DNA from: Novosphingobium sp. 32-60-15
GTDB lineage: Bacteria; Pseudomonadota; Alphaproteobacteria; Sphingomonadales; Sphingomonadaceae
Assembly: GCF_002280675.1 (NCBI RefSeq)
Contig: NZ_NCEN01000011.1
Span: 1-64,000, forward strand
Direction: 5' to 3'
DNA length: 64,000 bases
Of the stretch, positions 54,759-63,622 are shown one piece after another; the first letter of the stretch is position 1; every line of letters begins with the position of its first letter. The notes under the pieces were generated by a model that saw only the letters and a program-made list of their open reading frames with translations, made no database searches and was not told the DNA's origin. The position numbers and the translations under genes are program-made.

Positions 54759-55642
54759 TGCGAAGTTCAGCTGCCTCTTCCGCGCATGAAAAATGTGCGC
54801 AGCTCGACCTGTTCTACTCGATGCCCGGTGACATTGCCGCGCGCGATGCTCAGGATCTGATGTCCTGGCCCTTCTTCAGCCTTGCCAAGTCGCGGCGCTC
54901 CGCGCCGATCGACTTCGCAATGGGGGCCACATGGATCTCGGTCGAAGCCGTAGCCGAACACGGCATGGCGACCATCTGGGATGCCGACATTCTGATTTGG
55001 GCGGCGAGTCAGCTCGTCGAAGCGCGCGACGCAGGCCGCCCAACATCTCGGCACATCGCCGCCCGTCCGCACGAGATTCTGACCTTCATCGGGCGCGGGA
55101 CCGGCAAGGACCATTATGAGCGGCTGCGCGCAGCGCTCGACCGCTTGCAATCGACGACCGTTGCCACGTCGATCCGCCAGCAACACCAGCGCCGACGCCA
55201 CCGCTTCTCCTGGATCAACGAATGGCGGGAGACACTCGACGACCGTGGCCGAGCCGTTGGCATCGAGCTCATCCTGCCCGACTGGTTCTATGCGGGTGTG
55301 CTCGATCGCGGCCTGATCCTGACGATCGACCGCGCCTACTTTGCGCTGACTGGCGGCGTCGAGCGCTGGCTCTACCGTATCGTGCGCAAGCATGGTGGAC
55401 ATCAGCGCGGTGGCTGGAGCTTCGACGTTCCGCACCTTCATCTCAAATCAGGTGCGCTTTCGCCGCTCAAGCAATTCGCATTCGAGCTGCGGACCATCGT
55501 CCGGCGGCAGTCTCTCCCGGGCTACCATCTGAGCCTTGAACACAGCTTCGGCCGCGAGCGGCTGATCTTCAAACCCATCCCCGTCGACCCGTTCGTTGCC
55601 GCTGCCCGGCGCGTCGGTTTCCCTGTGGAGAAGTTGGCATGA
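54758..55642 (+). CDS. repA: Replication initiator protein RepA
   Basis: This plasmid-type initiator is about 294 aa. Blocks typical of the family are CAQLDLFYSMPGDIAARDAQ, LMSWPFFSLAKSRRSAPIDF, RPHEILTFIGRGTGKDHYER, LPDWFYAGVLDRGLILTIDR and ALTGGVERWLYRIVRKHGG. It starts at ATG 54758, overlapping the RdfS-like stop by one base. Iteron-like repeats and a DnaA box lie directly downstream, so it likely starts replication of the excised circle or of an integrated plasmid. Confidence 0.88.
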   Translation: MRSSAASSAHEKCAQLDLFYSMPGDIAARDAQDLMSWPFFSLAKSRRSAPIDFAMGATWISVEAVAEHGMATIWDADILIWAASQLVEARDAGRPTSRHIAARPHEILTFIGRGTGKDHYERLRAALDRLQSTTVATSIRQQHQRRRHRFSWINEWRETLDDRGRAVGIELILPDWFYAGVLDRGLILTIDRAYFALTGGVERWLYRIVRKHGGHQRGGWSFDVPHLHLKSGALSPLKQFAFELRTIVRRQSLPGYHLSLEHSFGRERLIFKPIPVDPFVAAARRVGFPVEKLA

Positions 55643-55645
55643 CAT

Positions 55646-55820
55646 TCGGCCTATCAAAAACCGTCGGACTCGGCCCATCGGAAACCCGATCCTCGGCCTA
55701 TCGAAAACCGGGACCATGCGGAAACCCGCAGAAATCTGCGGCAAATCGGCGCTCCTCTAACGATGCTAATAGAAAAGAATCCTTCGGATTCTTGCTAACC
55801 CTTTTGCCGCCTGTGGATAA
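55646..55820. other. Candidate replication origin (iterons plus DnaA box)
   Basis: Three clear iterons, TCGGCCTATCAAAAACCG (55646), TCGGCCCATCGGAAACCCG (55670) and TCGGCCTATCGAAAACCG (55693), plus a weaker fourth ending at 55728, repeat every 18-24 bases. A CGCAGA/TCTGCG dyad follows. Then comes a relatively AT-rich stretch with an AAGAATCC/GGATTCTT hairpin (55775-55793), and a perfect DnaA box TGTGGATAA (55812-55820). Position right after repA fits an iteron-controlled oriV. Confidence 0.75.
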
Positions 55821-55889
55821 TCTCGGTGCGACGGGCCTGCTCAACGTCCGCGTCAAGCTTGTCGGGTTCGCGGTGGCAGGAGCGCGGCC

Positions 55890-56411
55890 ATGAGCGAGCC
55901 AACTGCGCAGCGGCACAGCTCCTCGCAGACCATCAGGTCAGCAACAGCCAGCGCCCTGACCGAGGTCGAAGTGACCTGGATCGAGAAGCGCTACGAACAA
56001 TGGATCCGCTTCGGGCGCATCGCGGCAGACACGATCATCAACCGCCGCACGCGCGTCATCGCCTTCCGTCCCGGCGCGGTCTTCGCCTTCGTGCGCTGGT
56101 CGTCGAACGACTATGGCACCATCCATTCGTGCATCGACATCGTGACGGCAGTGGCACCGGGCGAGGCCTACACGACGTTGCGGTTTGTCCGTCCCGGCGC
56201 TGACATTCTGCTGCACATCGAGGGCTGGCCCAAGGTCGCACAGGTGTTGCAGGCCATCGATGCGGTCGAAGCCGCCGGTGTTGATCCGTGCGACGCATCG
56301 CCCGATCACTGGCGCCACGTCGGCAACCGGCTGAATGCCGGAATGCCGTTCAGGGCTTACACAGCGGAGCGGCACGCGGCCTGGCTCCGGCGCAAGGCGC
56401 TCGAAGCATGA
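55890..56411 (+). CDS. DUF2840 family protein
   Basis: This 173-residue protein contains VEVTWIEKRYEQWIRFGRIA, VFAFVRWSSNDYGTIHSCID and LRFVRPGADILLHIEGWPKV. DUF2840 genes are regularly found just before traF in alphaproteobacterial conjugative elements; the function is unknown. No signal peptide. A parA gene often sits between repA and this gene in related elements but is absent here. It overlaps traF by 4 bases (ATGA). Confidence 0.82.
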   Translation: MSEPTAQRHSSSQTIRSATASALTEVEVTWIEKRYEQWIRFGRIAADTIINRRTRVIAFRPGAVFAFVRWSSNDYGTIHSCIDIVTAVAPGEAYTTLRFVRPGADILLHIEGWPKVAQVLQAIDAVEAAGVDPCDASPDHWRHVGNRLNAGMPFRAYTAERHAAWLRRKALEA

Positions 56412-57001
56412 GCCGCCGCCGCTATGTTCGCGCCACGATACTGTGGGCAGCCCTGTTCAGCGCCGGGTTCTCAGCAGTCGCCATGCTGTCGCCGCGACCG
56501 CGACTGATGTGGAACGCGAGCGCCAGTGCGCCCGTCGGCCTCTATCGCCTCGAGAGCGACACACGCCCAAGGTTTGGCGAACTGGTCGCCATTGTGCCCC
56601 CGGCTGCGACCGCGCGGATGATGGCCGAGCGCCACTATCTGCCAATCGGCGTGCCGCTCATGAAACATGTCGCGGCCTTGCCCGGGCAATGGGCGTGCCG
56701 CGCCGGCGCTGTCGTCTCGGTGGACGGCAAGCGTGTCGCCATAGCCAAATCGCACGACAGAATGGGTCGGCCTTTGCCAAGCTGGCAGGGCTGTCACCGT
56801 GTTCGGACAGACGAATTGTTCCTGTTGAACCCGGCGCCCGACAGCCTTGATGGGCGCTATTTCGGCGCTCTGCCAGCAGCCGGTCTTATCGGCACGGCAC
56901 ACCCCATCCTTACCCGTGATGCACCTGACCAGCCCCTGCGCTGGAGAGGCTTTGGTGCATCCGCCGCTTCCCCAACCACCAACCAGGAGCACAGGCCATG
57001 A
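56408..57001 (+). CDS. traF: Conjugal transfer peptidase TraF (S26 family)
   Basis: TraF is a signal-peptidase-like enzyme that trims and circularises the conjugative pilin. One N-terminal membrane helix is followed by the catalytic Ser in NASASAPVGLYRLES and the Lys in GVPLMKHVAALPGQWACR. 197 aa. The start at ATG 56408 overlaps the DUF2840 stop; the longer frame lies over that gene. Its stop overlaps the next DUF736 start. The TrbC pilin it would process is not in the window. Confidence 0.88.
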   Translation: MSRRRYVRATILWAALFSAGFSAVAMLSPRPRLMWNASASAPVGLYRLESDTRPRFGELVAIVPPAATARMMAERHYLPIGVPLMKHVAALPGQWACRAGAVVSVDGKRVAIAKSHDRMGRPLPSWQGCHRVRTDELFLLNPAPDSLDGRYFGALPAAGLIGTAHPILTRDAPDQPLRWRGFGASAASPTTNQEHRP

Positions 57002-57330
57002 TGATCGGCGTCTTTCATTCCGCGCAGGACAGTTTTACCGGGCAAATCCGGACCCTCACGCTCGATGCTGTCGTGACGCTCGTCCCGGCTCCATCGAACG
57101 ACAGCGACAATGCACCCGACTGGCGCGTGCTGCTCGGCGATGCCGAAACCGGCACTGAAATTGGTGCTGGCTGGAACCGCACAGGCGAGCGCGCCGGTGC
57201 CTTTGTCGCGGTGCAGATCGACGACCCGGCCTTTGCCCATCCTCTGCGCGCCAACCTGCTTCGATCCATGTCCCGTGACGACGAGCATCACCTGCTCTGG
57301 TCGCGTCCGACCAATCGCGATCGGAAATAG
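56998..57330 (+). CDS. DUF736 family protein, copy 2
   Basis: This 110-residue homologue of the protein at 52360-52677 has IGVFHSAQDSFTGQIRTLTL, GAGWNRTGERAGAFVAVQID and PLRANLLRSMSRDDEHHLLW. It is clearly diverged from copy 1. It overlaps traF by 4 bases, so its translation is coupled to the transfer operon. Confidence 0.8.
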   Translation: MMIGVFHSAQDSFTGQIRTLTLDAVVTLVPAPSNDSDNAPDWRVLLGDAETGTEIGAGWNRTGERAGAFVAVQIDDPAFAHPLRANLLRSMSRDDEHHLLWSRPTNRDRK

Positions 57331-57333
57331 GCC

Positions 57334-58107
57334 ATGACCGTTGCTTCGCTTCGCCGTCGCAGGTGTTCCGTAGTTCGGATTGCCGTTCGGCTGCGCCTTC
57401 ACCTTCTCCTTCCCGGCACTTGTTTCGCTCTCGGCTTGGCAGCGGCGACTTCTCCGGTTGCCGCAGTTGCGACGGTGCCTGACCAGTTTGCAGAGCATCC
57501 TTATGCGCCGCATGTCGCAGAGGCATCGCAGCGCTTCGGCATTCCTGAGCTCTGGATATGGGCGGTAATGCGGGCGGAAAGTCGCGGCAATTCGCGTGCG
57601 GTTTCGCCTGCCGGAGCCATAGGGCTGATGCAGATCATGCCCGGCACTTGGTCTATGCTGAGCGCGCGGCATGGCCTTGGCTCTGACCCGTTCGATGTGC
57701 GTGCAAACATCCTTGGAGGTGCGGCCTATCTGCGCGCCATGTGGGATCGGTATCGCAATGTCAGCTTGATGCTGGCGGCCTACAATGCGGGACCAGGCCG
57801 TGCCGATGACTATGCTGCCGGTCGTCGCAGTCTTCCGGCAGAAACCGTCAACTACGTCGCCCAGATCGCGCCAAGTCTTGGAATGGCCAGCATCGCTTCG
57901 CCTGCTGCCATGCCACCTGCCAATGCTCATCCCTGGCGTCAGGCTACATTGTTCACACCGCGCGGGGATGGAGAAGCGAGCAGCAATGACGGTACGGCCG
58001 ATGTGCAGCCACAGCGCACCCGGCTTACGTCGCCGTCGGCCTCTTTGCCGTCACCGAACCCCGCGCCGCACCCCCTGTTTGTGTCGCTTTCACCGCGAAA
58101 TCCGTGA
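57334..58107 (+). CDS. Lytic transglycosylase (SLT, conjugation-associated)
   Basis: The protein opens the cell wall for the transfer apparatus. The N-terminal signal segment (about 20-45) is followed by the SLT domain: VMRAESRGNSRAVSPAGAIG carries the catalytic Glu, then LMQIMPGTWSML and LMLAAYNAGPGRADDYAAGR. The last 80 residues are a Pro/Ser-rich tail. 257 aa, complete. It lies 3 bases after the DUF736 gene. Confidence 0.87.
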   Translation: MTVASLRRRRCSVVRIAVRLRLHLLLPGTCFALGLAAATSPVAAVATVPDQFAEHPYAPHVAEASQRFGIPELWIWAVMRAESRGNSRAVSPAGAIGLMQIMPGTWSMLSARHGLGSDPFDVRANILGGAAYLRAMWDRYRNVSLMLAAYNAGPGRADDYAAGRRSLPAETVNYVAQIAPSLGMASIASPAAMPPANAHPWRQATLFTPRGDGEASSNDGTADVQPQRTRLTSPSASLPSPNPAPHPLFVSLSPRNP

Positions 58108-58342
58108 TGGGTTGCACCAGCGCATCTCTGACGGTTCGGGCGTCGTGTCGGAAAGGTACGGCGGGGAAGCATGTGTTTAAGCGAGATGGCAATTTTGGAG
58201 GGCAAGATAAAAGGAGTGCCAGCACCTGGCCCTCATGTGGTTGTTGTAGTGCGATAATTTCGTATGGCACCGGACATAACCGGCCATACAATGTTTCCCA
58301 CGCGCCCGGAAATCTGCCGCGCAATCGTCTGGCACCTTCAAA
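58108..58342. other. Gap before the relaxase gene, candidate oriT region
   Basis: No gene with ribosome-site support is seen. GTATGG/CCATAC and CCGG/CCGG form an interrupted hairpin at 58262-58289, next to TAGTGCGATAATTTC. Nick regions usually lie just upstream of the relaxase gene and beside such repeats. The nick position cannot be set by reading. Confidence 0.35.
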
Positions 58343-60097
58343 ATGAGCCGCGACGACACTGAATTTCGGGTGCGGCCGGGAAGAAGCAGGGACAGCGGTG
58401 CAGCGTCTGGACGGCGAAGTCAGAAGCTGGCCGCTCAGGTCCAGCGTGCCGCTAACAAGGCGGGTCATGCCGGTTCGCGGCGAGCCGGTCTGAAGCGCGG
58501 CAGCGGCAGCGGCAAAGCCGCGCGCGGGCGTCGGACGGTTGCCGTTATGCGCCGCACACTGGGCCAACGCCGGGTTACTGTCATGGCACGTATCGCTCGG
58601 CATAAAGGTGCGCATTACCGCGCCGCACCGCTGGCAAAGCACATCACCTATCTTGAGCGTGACGGCGTGACCCGCGACGGGCGTGATGCCTCAATGTTCG
58701 ATGCCCAGACCGACAGGGCTGATCGGGATGCCTTTGCAGGTCGTTGCGAGGATGACCGGCACCACTTTCGCTTCATCGTCTCGCCCGAAGATGCCGGGGA
58801 CATGGAAGACCTGCGCACCTTCACCCGCGAATTGATGGCTGACGCGGCCAAGGATCTGGGCACTGAACTGGACTGGGTCGCCGTTGATCATTGGAACACC
58901 GACAATCCGCACATGCATGTGCTGGTGCGCGGCGTTGCCAGTGACGGCACCGATCTCGTCATTGACCGGGGCTATATCAGCGAAGGTCTACGGTTCCGGG
59001 CGGAAGAGCGGGTGACGCTCGAACTCGGGCCGCGCACCGAGCTGGAGATCCGCACCGCGCTCGCACGCGAGGTCGATGCCGAGCGCTGGACCAGTCTTGA
59101 CCGGCAGCTTGAACGCTTGGGTCAGGATACCGCAGGCCTTATCGATCTGCGTCCAGGCGGCGACGCCGATCCCGAAATGCGCCGGCTGCTTCTGGGCCGC
59201 GCCGCCAAACTGGAACAGCTGGGACTGGCCGCGCGCGAGGGGCCTGCGGTGTGGGCTCTGGAGCCCGGTGCCGAAACCACATTGCGCGATCTTTCGGTGC
59301 GCAACGACATCATCAAGACGATGCACAATGCCATGAGCCGCGACGGCGGGCGGTTTGATGTATCGGCATTGGCCCTGCATCAGGACGTTCCAAGCGAACC
59401 GGTCATCGGACGCCTGGTCGAACGTGGCCTCCACGACGAACTGACGGGCAGCGCCTATGCCATCGTCGACGGTGTCGATGGCCGCACGCACCATCTGCGG
59501 TTCAAGGACATGGAGATGACCGGCGACGCCAAACCCGGATCGATCGTCGAACTGCGCTCATGGGAGGATGCCAAAGGGCATGACCGGCTGTCGCTCGCCA
59601 CACGATCAGACATACCCCTCGAGGCACAGATCAAAGCGCCCGGCGCGACGTGGCTTGATCGCCAGCTTGTGGCCCGCAATCCCGTAGCAACGGGCAATGG
59701 TTTCGGGCGCGAGGTGCGTGATGCCTTAGATGCCCGCGCCAGCCATCTCGAAACGCAGGGGCTAGCCCGTCGTCAGGGCCAGCGGGTAACCCTTGCTCAG
59801 GATCTCGTCGGGACGCTGAAGAATCAGGAACTGACGGCCGCCGCTCAGGCCATCGCCGCGCGCACGGGACTTGAGCACAAACCGTCGGGCGCAGGCGACT
59901 ATGTCAGCGGCATCTACCGGGAGCGGGTGACGCTGTCGACAGGCCGCTTCGCGATGATCGACGAAGGGCTGGGCTTCCAGCTCGTGCCTTGGCGCCCGGC
60001 GCTCGATCAGCACCTCGGCCAGCACATCACCGGCACCATGTCGCCGGGCGGTTCTGTTGACTGGGCCTTGGGCCGCGGACGCGGGATCAGTCTGTGA
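58343..60097 (+). CDS. Relaxase/mobilisation nuclease (RlxS-like, DUF3363)
   Basis: This enzyme nicks oriT and pilots the strand into the recipient. The N-terminal 75 residues are very basic. The metal-binding histidine motif is VDHWNTDNPHMHVLVRG (about 190-206), preceded by RCEDDRHHFRFIVSPEDAGD. The C-terminal half matches the DUF3363 region of this relaxase family. No classical TraI helicase is present. 584 aa, complete. It sits between the lytic transglycosylase and traG, as in ICEMlSym-type elements. Confidence 0.88.
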   Translation: MSRDDTEFRVRPGRSRDSGAASGRRSQKLAAQVQRAANKAGHAGSRRAGLKRGSGSGKAARGRRTVAVMRRTLGQRRVTVMARIARHKGAHYRAAPLAKHITYLERDGVTRDGRDASMFDAQTDRADRDAFAGRCEDDRHHFRFIVSPEDAGDMEDLRTFTRELMADAAKDLGTELDWVAVDHWNTDNPHMHVLVRGVASDGTDLVIDRGYISEGLRFRAEERVTLELGPRTELEIRTALAREVDAERWTSLDRQLERLGQDTAGLIDLRPGGDADPEMRRLLLGRAAKLEQLGLAAREGPAVWALEPGAETTLRDLSVRNDIIKTMHNAMSRDGGRFDVSALALHQDVPSEPVIGRLVERGLHDELTGSAYAIVDGVDGRTHHLRFKDMEMTGDAKPGSIVELRSWEDAKGHDRLSLATRSDIPLEAQIKAPGATWLDRQLVARNPVATGNGFGREVRDALDARASHLETQGLARRQGQRVTLAQDLVGTLKNQELTAAAQAIAARTGLEHKPSGAGDYVSGIYRERVTLSTGRFAMIDEGLGFQLVPWRPALDQHLGQHITGTMSPGGSVDWALGRGRGISL

Positions 60098-60131
60098 CCC
60101 TCATTTACCCCCTCATCAGGAGTAACTTTCA

Positions 60132-62192
60132 ATGAACGCCACCCGCATTCTCTGGGGTCAGGTCATCGCCGTCATCAGCGTCACCTTGCTTGGCATCTGG
60201 TCTGCCACCCAATGGACGGCCCACGCCCTTGCGTACCAATCCGAGCTCGGCCAGCCCTGGTTCTGGCTTGGACCTTGGCCGATCTATCCGCCCTATGCCT
60301 TCTTCTGGTGGTGGTTTGCGTTCGACGCCTATGCACCACAGATCTTCCAGACCGGCGCTTTCATCGCGGTCTCGGGTGCCATGGCCGCCATAGTCATCGC
60401 GATCGCCATGTCGGTGTGGCGCGCACGGGAGGAGAAGCAGTCAGAAACCTATGGTTCCGCGCGCTGGGCGACCGACAAGGAAATCCGCAAGGCTGGCCTT
60501 CTGAAACAGGACGGCGTGGTGATCGGCTCGCACAAGAACCGGTATCTGCGGCACAATGGCCCCGAGCATATTCTCTGTTTTGCGCCGACCCGTTCCGGCA
60601 AAGGCGTTGGTCTCGTCATCCCGTCGCTGCTCGCCTGGCCGGGCAGTTGCATCGTCCACGATATCAAAGGCGAGAATTGGGATCTGACGGCGGGCTTTCG
60701 CGCCCGACACGGCCGCGTCCTGCTGTTCGATCCGACCAACCCCGCATCCAACCCCTACAATCCGCTGCTCGAAGTCCGGAAGGGCGATTGGGAGGTGCGT
60801 GACGCCCAGAACATCGCAGACATATTGATCGACCCCGAAGGGTCACTGGAAAAGCGCACGCATTGGGAGAAGACCAGCCACTCGCTACTCGTCGGCACCA
60901 TCCTGCACGTCCTCTATGCCGAGAAGGACAAGTCGCTGGCCGGGGTCGCTGGCTTCCTTTCCGATCCGCGTCGTTCGATAGAAACCACGCTGCACCGGAT
61001 GAAGACGACCCCGCACCTCGGCAAAGATGGTGTTCACCCCGTCGTGGCTGCCGCAGCACAGGAACTGCTCAACAAGTCTGACAATGAGCGGTCTGGCGTC
61101 CTGTCGACCGCCATGTCGTTCCTCGGCCTTTACCGCGACCCCGTGATTGCGCAGGTCACCGGAGCCTCGGACTGGCGCATCACCGATCTTGTCGATTCAG
61201 CGGCACCTGTGTCGCTCTATCTGGTCATTCCTCCTTCCGATATCAGCCGGACCAAGCCGCTCGTCCGCCTGATGCTCAATCAGATCGGTCGCCGTTTGAC
61301 CGAAGAGCTGAGAGCCAAGGGTCGCCGGCAGCGCGTGATGTTCATGCTCGACGAATTCCCGGCTCTGGGGCGACTCGATTTCTTCGAAAGCGCACTGGCC
61401 TTTGTTGCAGGCTACGGGATCAAGGCATTCCTGATCGCGCAGTCGCTCAACCAGATTGAAAAAGCCTACGGATCGAACAACGCCATTCTCGACAACTGCC
61501 ATGTCCGCGTCGCTTTCGCTGCCAATGATGACAATACCGCCAGCCGCGTGTCCAATGCACTTGGCACCGCGACCCAGATGCGGGCGATGAAGAATTACGC
61601 CGGACATCGGCTCTCGCCATGGCTCGGCCATATCATGGTCTCACGTACCGAGACTGCGAGGCCATTGCTGACCCCTGGCGAAGTTCAGCAATTTTCTGAG
61701 CACGAGGAGATAGTGCTGGTGGCCAGCACGCCGCCGATCCGCGCGGAAAAAGCGAAATACTTTCTCGACCCAAGGTTTCGAGCGCGCCTTCTACCCGCAC
61801 CCACCCCCAAACCGCTGCACCCGAAGAAACGGCCAAAGGACGACTGGTCTGCGCTCGCACCCATTGCGGCACCGCTGCCGGTCAAACCAGCCCAGGCCGA
61901 TGCGAAGAGCTCCGAACAGCCGCCTGTTGATCAGCCAAAGCCGGATGTGCCGTCAGATGCCGATGGGGCCGAATCCGAAAATGATACGGCAAACTCCGGG
62001 ATCAGGCGAGAACCCGAACTGGGGGAACATGAGGATGTCGTTCCCGCCCCCAAGCCACCGGTCAACGAGTTCGATCTTGATCGCGATGCGCCCGAGGATG
62101 ACGCAGCCAGGGCGAAACGGGAAGCTGATCGCACTATGAACCACAATGCCCGCAATGCATCGCTCGACCCCGATGACGGCATCGACCTGTGA
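60132..62192 (+). CDS. traG: Type IV coupling protein TraG/VirD4
   Basis: This ATPase connects the relaxosome to the mating pore. Two to three N-terminal membrane helices (to about residue 97) precede the motor. FAPTRSGKGVGLVIPSLLAW is Walker A and VMFMLDEFPALGRLDFFESA is Walker B. IKGENWDLTAGFRARHGRVL and FIAQSLNQIEKAY-type segments follow. The C-terminal 120 residues are acidic and disordered. 686 aa. Its GTGA stop overlaps the start of the CopG-type gene. Confidence 0.92.
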   Translation: MNATRILWGQVIAVISVTLLGIWSATQWTAHALAYQSELGQPWFWLGPWPIYPPYAFFWWWFAFDAYAPQIFQTGAFIAVSGAMAAIVIAIAMSVWRAREEKQSETYGSARWATDKEIRKAGLLKQDGVVIGSHKNRYLRHNGPEHILCFAPTRSGKGVGLVIPSLLAWPGSCIVHDIKGENWDLTAGFRARHGRVLLFDPTNPASNPYNPLLEVRKGDWEVRDAQNIADILIDPEGSLEKRTHWEKTSHSLLVGTILHVLYAEKDKSLAGVAGFLSDPRRSIETTLHRMKTTPHLGKDGVHPVVAAAAQELLNKSDNERSGVLSTAMSFLGLYRDPVIAQVTGASDWRITDLVDSAAPVSLYLVIPPSDISRTKPLVRLMLNQIGRRLTEELRAKGRRQRVMFMLDEFPALGRLDFFESALAFVAGYGIKAFLIAQSLNQIEKAYGSNNAILDNCHVRVAFAANDDNTASRVSNALGTATQMRAMKNYAGHRLSPWLGHIMVSRTETARPLLTPGEVQQFSEHEEIVLVASTPPIRAEKAKYFLDPRFRARLLPAPTPKPLHPKKRPKDDWSALAPIAAPLPVKPAQADAKSSEQPPVDQPKPDVPSDADGAESENDTANSGIRREPELGEHEDVVPAPKPPVNEFDLDRDAPEDDAARAKREADRTMNHNARNASLDPDDGIDL

Positions 62193-62599
62193 GGAAGAAG
62201 CCCCACAGCAAACAAACCTTCCGGCTCGAAATCGAACTGGCCAAATTGCTGGAGGAACGCGCGCATGCCCGCGGAGTCTCGCGCACCGAAGTGGTGGAAG
62301 CGGCGTTGATGTCCCTGCTGCAATCCGATCAGGATGAACGGATGGAAGCCGCTCTGGCGAGGCGGCTCGATCGTCTGTCGCGGCAATTGGATCGGCTCGA
62401 ATGGCATGTGGAATTGACGAACGAAGCGATCGGCCTGTTCGTGCGCTTCTGGCTCACCAGCAATCCGCCGCTACCCGACACGGCAATGAAGGCGGCGCAG
62501 GCGATGGGCAAGAAGAGGTGGCACGGATTTGTGGAATCACTTTCCCGGCGGATGGAGGCGGGGCCGAAGCTGCGGGATGAAGTGGGGCGTGAAAACTAA
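62189..62599 (+). CDS. CopG/ribbon-helix-helix protein of the transfer operon
   Basis: The N-terminal part (SKQTFRLEIELAKLLEERAH and SRTEVVEAALMSLLQ) is a ribbon-helix-helix DNA-binding fold. The rest is helical with a hydrophobic segment (LTNEAIGLFVRFWLTSNPPL). 136 aa, GTG start 62189 overlapping the traG stop. In related ICEs this gene stands between traG and trbB and may act at the relaxosome or as an operon regulator. Here no trbB follows. Confidence 0.82.
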   Translation: MRKKPHSKQTFRLEIELAKLLEERAHARGVSRTEVVEAALMSLLQSDQDERMEAALARRLDRLSRQLDRLEWHVELTNEAIGLFVRFWLTSNPPLPDTAMKAAQAMGKKRWHGFVESLSRRMEAGPKLRDEVGREN

Positions 62600-62971
62600 C
62601 GTGGCACTTGAGCTAACGTTCAAACTGTCCGACCGAGATGACCGGATAAAATTTATCAAGCATTTGACACGAGTCCTTGGCCGGGCCTGGGACAAAGCCG
62701 CCGCTTGAGGCTCAACTAGCGACTGGCAGCTTGCGGAAATAGCAGACCTTCAGGCTCCGCCAGTCTCAACCTACGAATGAGCAAGCCTGGCCGTACCCAG
62801 ACTGGAGGCTTTCGGCCCGCCATCCGAGTAGCAGACCAAGCTTCCTGTAAACGGAACTGTAGAACCTCGTGAGAACGTCAGCAGATGCGTATCTCGCGAT
62901 TATAAGCAGTTTACCGATAGAGCGTGCTGATAATTCATGATCAGTTTCTTCTACCAACGAAGGAGCATGTC
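62600..62971. other. Gap at the point where trb genes would be expected
   Basis: Only a 35-codon frame (62601-62708, VALELTFKLSDRDDRIKFIK...) is seen, without known family. The rest shows no gene. This is where trbB would normally start, so the stretch may be a recombination scar between the transfer genes and cargo. Confidence 0.5.
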
Positions 62972-63619
62972 ATGTCCAATCCCACACCTCTGGGCCCCGC
63001 TGAACATCGCGCCCATCCTGCCCCCTCGCTCCGGCGCTGGGACCCTGTCGTCAAAGTCACCCACTGGTCGATCGTCGCGGCGATCCTCGCTAACGCTCTC
63101 CTCACCGAAGAGGGCTCTGGGCCGCATATTTGGATAGGCTATGCTCTTGCTGCCGTCCTGGCACTTCGTCTGTTTTGGGGCTTGATCGGCCCCGCCGAGG
63201 CTCGCTTTTCTGCTTTCCCGCCGAGCCTGCATCGGGCTTTCGGCCATGTGCGAGATATCCGGGCGGGCAGCAATGGAGTCCATAGATCGCACAATCCGCT
63301 CGGCGCGCTCATGGTCTATGCAATCTGGACCGTGCTCGGAGTCATTATCGCAAGCGGCATAGCGATTGCCGGACCGCCTTCGACGGCTTTTCTTGACCAA
63401 GCGGAGCGGCCCAGTGAGGCCGGTCAACACGCGGTCGTTGAACGCGGTGATGGCGATAGGGGAGCCAAGGGCGAGGAAGAAGGCATCTGGGGCGAAGTGC
63501 ATGAAACGGCCGTGAACCTCCTTTACATCCTCATTGTCCTTCACGTCGCGGGGGTCGCGTTCGAGACGCGCCGCAGTGGCAAGGAAATCCTGTTGGCTAT
63601 GTTGCCCACAGGGCGGTAG
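62972..63619 (+). CDS. Cytochrome b561-family membrane protein
   Basis: This is a di-heme b-type membrane protein passing electrons across the inner membrane. Four helices are visible with likely heme-ligand histidines in VVKVTHWSIVAAIL, VHRSHNPLGALMVYAIW and VHETAVNLLYILIVLHVAGV. 215 aa. The start is ATG 62972 with AAGGAG 8 bases upstream; the frame extends to 62924. It lies 3 bases before a LuxR-type gene and may be element cargo for redox stress. Confidence 0.82.
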   Translation: MSNPTPLGPAEHRAHPAPSLRRWDPVVKVTHWSIVAAILANALLTEEGSGPHIWIGYALAAVLALRLFWGLIGPAEARFSAFPPSLHRAFGHVRDIRAGSNGVHRSHNPLGALMVYAIWTVLGVIIASGIAIAGPPSTAFLDQAERPSEAGQHAVVERGDGDRGAKGEEEGIWGEVHETAVNLLYILIVLHVAGVAFETRRSGKEILLAMLPTGR

Positions 63620-63622
63620 ACC

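Noticed and set aside
55639..55893. 84-codon frame after repA overlapping by ATGA
   Set aside because: It covers the iteron repeats and DnaA box, has an odd composition, and matches no family; better explained as origin DNA.
58104..58346. 80-codon frame between transglycosylase and relaxase
   Set aside because: No ribosome site or family, Cys/Ser-rich random look; the stretch is more likely a non-coding oriT-type region.
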